From contig JAIDPP010000425.1 of assembly GCA_029062725.1 (NCBI GenBank), positions 1 through 5,447 on the forward strand: 5,447 bases of DNA. The letters are read 5' to 3'. Made by a program: the position numbers and the translations under genes. This document shows, piece by piece, positions 1-5,447 of the stretch. Each line of letters starts with the position of its first letter. The stretch's first letter is position 1. The DNA comes from Muribaculaceae bacterium. GTDB taxonomy: Bacteria > Bacteroidota > Bacteroidia > Bacteroidales > Muribaculaceae. A model generated the notes under the pieces. The model saw nothing but the letters and a program-made list of their open reading frames with translations, did no database searches and was not told the DNA's origin.

Positions 1-1
1 T

Positions 2-2794
2 TACCATTATCTATCGTTTGTCAGAGTCAAGAATGTCCTGGGACGTCCCGGCCGTGAACTCGAACTTTCCGACTCTCTACTCGAACGTTCTTTTCAGGCT
101 TTGATGAGTTCCGACACAACCAACCTTGAGTTTGGCTGGGAGACATCTTTCGGACAGACAGAGGAATTTGCCTACCGAATGTCGGTCAAATCACGTGTAA
201 CACCTGTACTGACTACCCGCTCCTTTGAAGCCGACGGCGTCCGTTTCACGGTCAGCAACGACCGCATCACTCTCGCCGGAGCCTCGGTCCGGGGGGGAGG
301 TCAGAATATTCTTCCCCGGAATATACTCGATTGGCACGGAGTAGAGATATACATGGAGAATCCGAATAAATACCAGATATCTCAGTATTCCACGTTGTCT
401 AAATGGAAGGAATGGTGGCGCAAGGTAGAGACAGGTCTTTTCGAGAGTCCATCCGAACCTATAAGAAAGAAGGCTTTAAAGATGGTACCGGAGGTAGGGA
501 CTGATGTTATCGTGCGTGTACTCAGGCAGGACGAACAAAACCGTTTCTATTGCCGAATCGAGGACGACAGCTACTATGGCGAGGGATGGCTCGACGTCTA
601 TGGAAAGGGTGCTTCAACGGGTCTCTTCCACTATGAACCCTTCCTGGACCTCTCGAGCTTCTATTCCGACGGCGATCCCCTTCTGCTCAGGGTCAGAGTT
701 AACGCCGTGCAGAACGCCAATGAGGAGACGCCGAGATTCATGTTCGACGCAATGGGATATCTTGATGATTTCGTGAGGGATAATTGTGAGTATGATGCTC
801 GTTACAACTGCAAGCTTATTTATCACGATACGGCCAATAAGGTGATAATGGGTGTTACAGAGGTTGGCTTCGGCGTTTTCGTGCCTGAGGCATCGACGGA
901 AACGGAGTATGGCATAGGTGATTGCGTGACTATCCGACTTACCGATACCAGCAACGGCAAGCGAATCCAAGCCGAGGTGACAGGACATGCGGATGAGGAT
1001 GTGGATGTCAAGACCGCTGCCGAATCGCTTCTTCTAAGCTATTCCGATGAGCAGACATATCAAGAGTCGGCCGACGAGCTGGCCGAAGAGGCGATGTCTG
1101 TTTCGGAAGACCAGTTCGAACCGGCGCAGATCAGACAGCTCATTCATATCCTCGACCATAAATCAATTCTCGAGAGCAACCGTGTGAAGGCTTACGGATA
1201 TATAAGTATCGCCATAGTTCTTGCACGCATGGCGGGAGATGAGACAATGATCGATTATCTGCGGCAGAGGCAAAGGATGATATGTGTGCTTGATGATTTC
1301 GGGAAGAATGGAAAAGTCGATGAGGATGAGATCCGGAACCTTAGTGATCAGAATGCCGACCAGATAGAACGTTTCCCGCTTCTGAAGCAGAAGCTATGCC
1401 AGATTCAGATCGTAAACAGTATGGGCAAGCAGGAGAACAACGAGTATCTCTGGAACCTCGTCGGACGTTACAATTCGGGCCATATCATCGGGAAGCTGGC
1501 GCGGTTGATGCTTTCCTACAATATGGCCGACGGTTTCGGACTCCAATCTCACCGAGAAGAGATAACAGATCAGATAAAGAGTCTCCTCAACATCAATGTG
1601 AAACTGCCTAAGATTTATTCCTTCGGCGAGGAGGGTCAGCTTGTAGAATTCAAAAGTTCGATCGTCTTTCCTCCCGGCAACGGCATGAAGGCCGATATTC
1701 GGACCCAGACGTTCAATATCCTGAAAGTGATCAACGGCATGGTCAATTCCTACGGAGGCACACTCTATTTCGGCGTATATGATACCGGGACGGCCAAGGG
1801 TCTGGAGGACGACCTTCCTTTCTTCGACGGAAGTCAGGATAAATTCAAGCTTTACGTCAGGAACCAGATTCGTCTTGCAATGGGTAACGCTGTCAGCGCA
1901 GGTATTGTCGAGGATACACCGGATGCGGGCAACCATTGGATATATTCCGTAAAGGTTCGGCCCTCGAAGGAACCGGTAGCCATGCAGTTCAACGGTATGA
2001 TCTATTATTTCTTCCGCGAGGGAAGTTCCACATATCTCTATGAGAATCTGGAAGAGGTCAAAAGAGTTATGGACGACCGACGTCTTGGCGATTACAACAT
2101 GTCGGAGGCCGACATGCTGGCTGAAAGCGAGACTGGCACAGTCAGGGAGGTGGAAACGGCTGAGACGAGGAAGCCTCGTCGTAAAAGCGTCGGAAAGGAT
2201 ACGAAGGCTATTGCCACTGGGATGCGTCGCCGGAATGTGATTCAGGAGTGGGAAGAGGATTATGGTGTCGATGTGTGTGGCTATTTCCGCATCAAGAAAG
2301 CAGGGGAATGGTGCCATCTGGATGATACCGGTTATGAGGACAACCTGATAACGGTGGCCATCAATGAGAAGGAAAGGAACGGCAGCATTGTACTGGTATA
2401 TGAGGACGGTGAAGTGCAGCGCATACCTGTTGCGGAAGTTCTACGTAAAGATCATGGCAGGCCCGACCGTATGCGGACTGATAAGCTCCCGGTGTTCGTA
2501 TGTCCTGTGAAGGAGGATTCGGCTTTGCTCGTGGCTTTCGACGATAACGATGGCATCAACTACATGCGAATGGACGATATCTCGGGGTATCCGGCCGGGC
2601 GGCTTACGGATGAGGGTCGAAGGATAATCGACATAAACATGGGAGGAGTGACTGCCTGTGAGATAGTGGATAGGGATTCCGTGCATAAGTTCAGCAAGAT
2701 CCATAACCTTAACCGCCGTAATTTGGGAACACGTACTGATCATATATATGAAAAGTCGCTGATAGAGGCGGCAAAAGAGTATGGTGTGATATAA
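2..2794 (+). CDS. Large multidomain protein with a Schlafen AlbA_2 domain (5' end outside window)
   Basis: This gene encodes a large, probably cytoplasmic protein of unknown function with a putative nucleic-acid-binding AlbA_2 (Schlafen-type) domain. The frame has no stop from base 2 to the TAA at 2792-2794, giving 930 visible residues. TTG 101 and ATG 104 are possible starts, but the codons before them read as ordinary protein (FVRVKNVLGRPGRELEL), so the true start is probably upstream. Counting from TTG 101: residues 1-125 are unrecognised; about 128-168 and 236-295 are beta-rich and could be OB/S1-like (weak); 300-500 look helical; about 505-650 are AlbA_2, with GQLVEFKSS, NSYGGTLYFGVYDTG and the closing FREGSST; 660-711 are a charged linker containing KPRRKSVGK; 712-897 are beta-rich. 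E511, E516 and D561 resemble the Schlafen carboxylates. No membrane segment is evident. It converges on rpe. The AlbA_2 call is firm; nuclease, regulator or defence roles are inference. Confidence 0.88.
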   Translation, partial: YHYLSFVRVKNVLGRPGRELELSDSLLERSFQALMSSDTTNLEFGWETSFGQTEEFAYRMSVKSRVTPVLTTRSFEADGVRFTVSNDRITLAGASVRGGGQNILPRNILDWHGVEIYMENPNKYQISQYSTLSKWKEWWRKVETGLFESPSEPIRKKALKMVPEVGTDVIVRVLRQDEQNRFYCRIEDDSYYGEGWLDVYGKGASTGLFHYEPFLDLSSFYSDGDPLLLRVRVNAVQNANEETPRFMFDAMGYLDDFVRDNCEYDARYNCKLIYHDTANKVIMGVTEVGFGVFVPEASTETEYGIGDCVTIRLTDTSNGKRIQAEVTGHADEDVDVKTAAESLLLSYSDEQTYQESADELAEEAMSVSEDQFEPAQIRQLIHILDHKSILESNRVKAYGYISIAIVLARMAGDETMIDYLRQRQRMICVLDDFGKNGKVDEDEIRNLSDQNADQIERFPLLKQKLCQIQIVNSMGKQENNEYLWNLVGRYNSGHIIGKLARLMLSYNMADGFGLQSHREEITDQIKSLLNINVKLPKIYSFGEEGQLVEFKSSIVFPPGNGMKADIRTQTFNILKVINGMVNSYGGTLYFGVYDTGTAKGLEDDLPFFDGSQDKFKLYVRNQIRLAMGNAVSAGIVEDTPDAGNHWIYSVKVRPSKEPVAMQFNGMIYYFFREGSSTYLYENLEEVKRVMDDRRLGDYNMSEADMLAESETGTVREVETAETRKPRRKSVGKDTKAIATGMRRRNVIQEWEEDYGVDVCGYFRIKKAGEWCHLDDTGYEDNLITVAINEKERNGSIVLVYEDGEVQRIPVAEVLRKDHGRPDRMRTDKLPVFVCPVKEDSALLVAFDDNDGINYMRMDDISGYPAGRLTDEGRRIIDINMGGVTACEIVDRDSVHKFSKIHNLNRRNLGTRTDHIYEKSLIEAAKEYGVI

Positions 2795-2812
2795 TTAGCC
2801 TGAAAAATTCGT

Positions 2813-2846
2813 GCCGCCGGTTCAGCATACAGCAGGAACCGGCGGC
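2813..2846. terminator. Probable bidirectional intrinsic terminator between convergent genes
   Basis: A perfect 11-bp GC-rich inverted repeat (GCCGCCGGTTC at 2813-2823, GAACCGGCGGC at 2836-2846) encloses a 12-nt loop. It begins 18 bp after the stop of the AlbA_2 gene and lies between the ends of two convergent genes. Read on the minus strand, the stem is followed after a few bases by a five-T run (AATTTTTC, plus-strand complement at 2803-2810), which fits intrinsic termination of rpe transcripts. On the plus strand the following sequence (TCATTATATAG) is only moderately T-rich, so termination there is less certain. The structure is seen directly; its function is inferred from position. Confidence 0.75.
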
Positions 2847-2875
2847 TCATTATATAGGATCCCTTCAGGATTTCG

Positions 2876-2902
2876 AATAAAAACGTCTCATGCGGTTATG
2901 AG
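2876..2902 (-). terminator. Weak candidate terminator just after rpe
   Basis: On the minus strand, 32 bp past the rpe stop, a 5-bp stem (CTCAT/ATGAG, plus positions 2887-2891 and 2898-2902) with a 6-nt loop is followed within a few bases by GTTTTTATTCG. The layout matches an intrinsic terminator, but the stem is short and has only two G-C pairs. The stronger hairpin at 2813-2846 lies downstream and may do most of the work. Confidence 0.25.
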
Positions 2903-2934
2903 GTAAGAAAATCATCCTCTTCTGGAACCTGCTC

Positions 2935-3579
2935 TCAGAGGTTCTTCAGGGTTGAGATGGCGTGCAGCGGATCTTTGGCTCCGAAGATATATGATCCGGC
3001 TACAAGACAATCGGCGCCGGCTTCGGCAAGACGCTTTCCTGTCGCGGCATTGACTCCTCCGTCAACCTGAATCTTTGCCTTTGAGCCGGTACGGTCTATG
3101 AGAGCCCGGAGCTCGCGCACTTTATCGATTGAATGTTCGATGAAGGGCTGGCCGCCGAATCCTGGATTGACCGACATTATAAGTACCAGGTCAACGTCGG
3201 TAATGATATCCTGAAGCATCATCACCGGAGTGGCGGGGTTTATGGTCACCCCGGCCTCCATTCCTGCCTCGCGGATCTGATAAATCGTGCGGTGAAGATG
3301 ACGGCAAGCTTCCTGATGGACGTTCATAATGCGTACTCCGAGATCACGAACCTGCGGAATCCATTTGTGGGGCTCGACGATCATCATGTGGGCGTCAAGC
3401 GGTTTACGGCATAAATGGGAAACCATCTTGATAATCGGAAAGCCGAATGAGATGTTGGGCACGAACACTCCATCCATCACATCGAGATGAAGCATATCCG
3501 CTTCCGAATTGTTGATCATCTCTATGTCGTCGGATAGATGAGCGAAATCGGCTGAAAGAAGAGAAGGTGAAACTTCCAT
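2935..3579 (-). CDS. rpe: Ribulose-phosphate 3-epimerase
   Basis: This gene encodes the cytosolic enzyme that interconverts D-ribulose-5-phosphate and D-xylulose-5-phosphate in the non-oxidative pentose phosphate pathway. The 214-residue length is normal for the family, and the whole protein is a single TIM barrel. Family signatures appear in order: SPSLLSADF (residues 4-12), LHLDVMDGVFVPN (30-42), DAHMMIVEP (62-70), MSVNPGFGGQ (135-144), IQVDGGV (170-176) and VAGSYIFG (193-200). H31, D33, H64 and D173 match the metal-binding and acid/base catalytic residues of the family, so the enzyme should be active. The ATG at 3577-3579 places SPSLLSADF at the very N-terminus, as is usual. No Shine-Dalgarno sequence precedes it, only AT-rich DNA (AAAAATAAGATT), which is common in Bacteroidota. 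It lies 77 bp after ligA on the same strand and could be cotranscribed with it or have its own promoter. The identification is secure. Confidence 0.97.
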   Translation of the reverse strand: MEVSPSLLSADFAHLSDDIEMINNSEADMLHLDVMDGVFVPNISFGFPIIKMVSHLCRKPLDAHMMIVEPHKWIPQVRDLGVRIMNVHQEACRHLHRTIYQIREAGMEAGVTINPATPVMMLQDIITDVDLVLIMSVNPGFGGQPFIEHSIDKVRELRALIDRTGSKAKIQVDGGVNAATGKRLAEAGADCLVAGSYIFGAKDPLHAISTLKNL

Positions 3580-3656
3580 AATCTTATTTTTAGGTTGTTA
3601 AAGTTAAGTGTTATTGCATTATTCTTTTCCAGTGTTAGTATATGCGTGAAGGAGGG
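3580..3656 (-). promoter_or_regulatory. ligA-rpe intergenic leader with a weak promoter-like element
   Basis: This is a 77-bp AT-rich gap between the ligA stop and the rpe start. On the minus strand, TAACTTTA (plus positions 3606-3599) matches seven of eight bases of the Bacteroidota -7 consensus TAnnTTTG and ends 19 bp before the rpe ATG. No TTTG-like -33 element is found at the expected distance, so the promoter call is weak. The plus strand also carries two copies of AGTGTTA, at 3607-3613 and 3631-3637, spaced 24 bp apart, which may be chance. No convincing terminator hairpin follows ligA here, so read-through into rpe is plausible. Confidence 0.2.
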
Positions 3657-5447
3657 CTATTTCTCCCCGATCATTTTCAGGAAATCATTTTCCGAGACTA
3701 TGGGGATACCGAGCTGCTCGCATTTCTGAAGTTTTGCCGGCCCCATGTTCTCGCCGGCCAGGACGAAGGATGTCTTTTTTGAAATACTTCCGACATTCTT
3801 ACCCCCCTCCCGCATGATAATATCCTTATACTCGTCTCGGCTATGATGGTCGAATGTGCCTGAAATAACAATCGACTTTCCATCAAGTGAGTTTCCGGAG
3901 GGAGCGAGATCCTCTTCCGGAATCGAGAGTGTAACACCGGCGGCACGGAGTCGTGCCATATTCTCCATATTTACCGGCTCTCGGAAGAACTCGTAAATGT
4001 TTTTGGCAATAATTGGTCCTATATCCGGAATTGCCGCCAGATGTTCGAGATCCATTTCCATAAGCGTATCTATATCCTTCACGGACCTTGCGAGACGTTT
4101 TGCAGTGGTCTCGCCGACATTAGGTATGGAGAGGGCATAGAGTACGCGGTCAAAAGGCACCTTTTTGGAATCTTCTATACCTGTAATAATTCTTTTGGCA
4201 GTCTTCTCTCCTATGCGGCCAATTCCAATGAGTTTCTCCTCCGTCAGGTCGTACAGGTCGCCGATAGTGGAGACAAGACCTGTGGCATAGAGGAGTTCGG
4301 CTGTTTCTTCCCCGATACCGTCGATATTCATCATGCGGCGTGCGCAGAAGTGTTCGATACGTCCCGTAATCTGTGGGCGGCAGCCATACTTGTTGGGACA
4401 GCACCATGCCGCTTCACCGAAGATACGTGTAAGAGGGGTTCCACATTCAGGACAATTTTTCACAAATTCCACTTTCTTCGCCCCTTCGGGACGAAATGAC
4501 TTTTCGACCCCAGTGATCTGAGGAATAATCTCTCCGGCCTTTTCCACATAAAGATAATCGCCCTCATGGATGTCGAGCTCCTGCATGATATCGTCGTTAT
4601 GGAGGGATGCACGTTTCACTATAGTACCGGAAAGCTGCACCGGCTCCAGATTAGCTACAGGAGTCACGATTCCCATTCTTCCGGTTTCAAAAGATACAAA
4701 ACGCAGAGGCGTACAGCCTCTTTCCGGATTGAATTTGAAGGCTACCGCCCAGCGGGGGGATTTTGCTGTATATCCCAAGTTGAGCTGCTGGCGTAGGGAA
4801 TCGACTTTGAATACCAACCCGTCGGTCGGAACGGGAAGTTCCTTGCGATGTTCGTCCCAGTATGAAATATAGTTATCGACATCCTCCAGGGTGTGGAGGC
4901 GGGCCATAGCTTTGGAGACTTTAAATCCCCATTGTTCGGCGATTGCCATGTTTTCGTAATGGGAGTCGGAGGGAAGGTGGTCAGAGAGGAGATAATAGAA
5001 GCGGGCGTCAAGATGGCGTTTTGATACCTCGCGCGGATCCTGCGTCTTGAGAGTACCGGCGGCTGCGTTGCGCGGATTGGCGAAAAGCGGCTCCTCGTTG
5101 TAAGCCCTTTCGGCATTCAGCTTCTCAAACACCTCCCAGGGCATCAGAATCTCACCCCGGATCTCGAACTCATCAGGCCAATCGCCCGGAAGGAGTTGGA
5201 GCGGGATGCTGCGGATGGTCTTTACGTTGGCCGTCACATCATAACCCCGGGTCCCATCGCCGCGGGTCACGGCACGCACCATACGTCCGTTTCGGTAGAT
5301 TATTGAGATAGACGTGCCGTCGAATTTCATCTCGCCGACAATCGAGAATCCCTCTTCCCCTATCGCTTTGCGGATCCTGTCGAACCATTCATCGACCTCT
5401 TCAATGGTATAAGGATTTGCATGCGACATCATCGGGCGCTCGTGAAC
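3657..5447 (-). CDS. ligA: NAD+-dependent DNA ligase LigA (N-terminus outside window)
   Basis: This gene encodes the replicative and repair DNA ligase, which seals nicks in duplex DNA using NAD+. The minus-strand frame runs to the window edge and begins mid-protein with VHERPMMSHANPYT, giving 596 visible residues; from alignment with E. coli LigA, roughly 75 N-terminal residues (most of domain Ia) are missing. The ATG at 5430-5432 is internal. Counting from it: the adenylation domain has the nucleotidyl-lysine motif KFDG (K36), RGDG (57-60), EIRGE (E94), FANPRNAAAGTL, DGLVFKV (K209) and RWAVAFKF (K233); the OB fold follows (GRMGIVTPVANLEPV to EKAGEIIPQ); a four-cysteine zinc finger has C327, C330, C345 and C351; helix-hairpin-helix repeats span about 365-505; BRCT spans 513-591 (FVLAGENMGPAKLQKC). 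Spacing from K36 to R57, E94 and from K209 to K233 equals that in E. coli. Y64 replaces the Glu of the usual RGDGxxGED. The enzyme looks intact and active. rpe follows 77 bp downstream. Confidence 0.97.
   Translation of the reverse strand, partial: VHERPMMSHANPYTIEEVDEWFDRIRKAIGEEGFSIVGEMKFDGTSISIIYRNGRMVRAVTRGDGTRGYDVTANVKTIRSIPLQLLPGDWPDEFEIRGEILMPWEVFEKLNAERAYNEEPLFANPRNAAAGTLKTQDPREVSKRHLDARFYYLLSDHLPSDSHYENMAIAEQWGFKVSKAMARLHTLEDVDNYISYWDEHRKELPVPTDGLVFKVDSLRQQLNLGYTAKSPRWAVAFKFNPERGCTPLRFVSFETGRMGIVTPVANLEPVQLSGTIVKRASLHNDDIMQELDIHEGDYLYVEKAGEIIPQITGVEKSFRPEGAKKVEFVKNCPECGTPLTRIFGEAAWCCPNKYGCRPQITGRIEHFCARRMMNIDGIGEETAELLYATGLVSTIGDLYDLTEEKLIGIGRIGEKTAKRIITGIEDSKKVPFDRVLYALSIPNVGETTAKRLARSVKDIDTLMEMDLEHLAAIPDIGPIIAKNIYEFFREPVNMENMARLRAAGVTLSIPEEDLAPSGNSLDGKSIVISGTFDHHSRDEYKDIIMREGGKNVGSISKKTSFVLAGENMGPAKLQKCEQLGIPIVSENDFLKMIGEK

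Noticed and set aside
614..988. A 124-codon minus-strand frame inside the large gene
   Set aside because: It is antisense to continuous coding sequence, lacks family motifs and has no sensible start context.
1394..2317. A 307-codon open frame on the minus strand opposite the AlbA_2 domain
   Set aside because: It lies wholly antisense to a clear conserved domain, shows no recognisable motifs, and its product looks like a shadow of the real gene's codon pattern.
2795..2934. The 140-bp gap checked for a small gene, tRNA or small RNA
   Set aside because: No open frame of useful length, cloverleaf or promoter pair was seen; the hairpins are better explained as terminators.
3133..3414. A 93-codon plus-strand frame opposite rpe
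   Set aside because: It overlaps the conserved rpe core in antisense and has no independent support.
4041..4499. A 152-codon plus-strand frame opposite ligA
   Set aside because: It is antisense to the zinc-finger and helix-hairpin-helix part of LigA, which is unambiguous coding sequence on the other strand.
1..5447. Searched for CRISPR arrays, insertion-sequence ends, tRNA genes and attachment sites
   Set aside because: No spaced direct repeats, terminal inverted repeats flanking a transposase, tRNA-like folds or target duplications were found by eye.

Overview
The window looks like chromosomal DNA of a Bacteroidota bacterium, most likely in the order Bacteroidales. The evidence is the style of the NAD+-dependent DNA ligase (KFDGTSISI active site, NMGPAKLQKCEQLGI in the BRCT domain), the AT-rich leader without a Shine-Dalgarno sequence in front of rpe, and a base composition near 50 % G+C. 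This is a judgement from protein style; no search was possible.

Layout: three protein genes fill almost the whole window, and two of them run off its ends. The left half (2-2794, plus strand) is one large gene whose frame is open to the left edge, so its true start lies outside. It encodes a multidomain protein with a Schlafen-type AlbA_2 domain, preceded by beta-rich segments that could be OB/S1-like and a helical region, and followed by a charged linker and a beta-rich C-terminal region. The right half, on the minus strand, holds ligA (3657-5447, N-terminus cut by the right edge) and then rpe (2935-3579, complete). The large gene and rpe converge. The 140-bp gap between them holds a perfect 11-bp GC-rich inverted repeat that probably works as a shared terminator, plus a weaker hairpin with a T-run on the rpe side.

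How the genes relate: ligA seals nicks in DNA replication and repair. rpe interconverts ribulose-5-phosphate and xylulose-5-phosphate in the pentose phosphate pathway. Both are housekeeping genes, and they share a strand with a 77-bp gap. The AlbA_2 gene is the only accessory-looking part. It keeps acidic residues at positions resembling the Schlafen nuclease carboxylates, so an RNA-processing, regulatory or defence role is possible, but nothing else in the window (no toxin/antitoxin partner, transposase, CRISPR array, tRNA or integration scar) supports a particular system.
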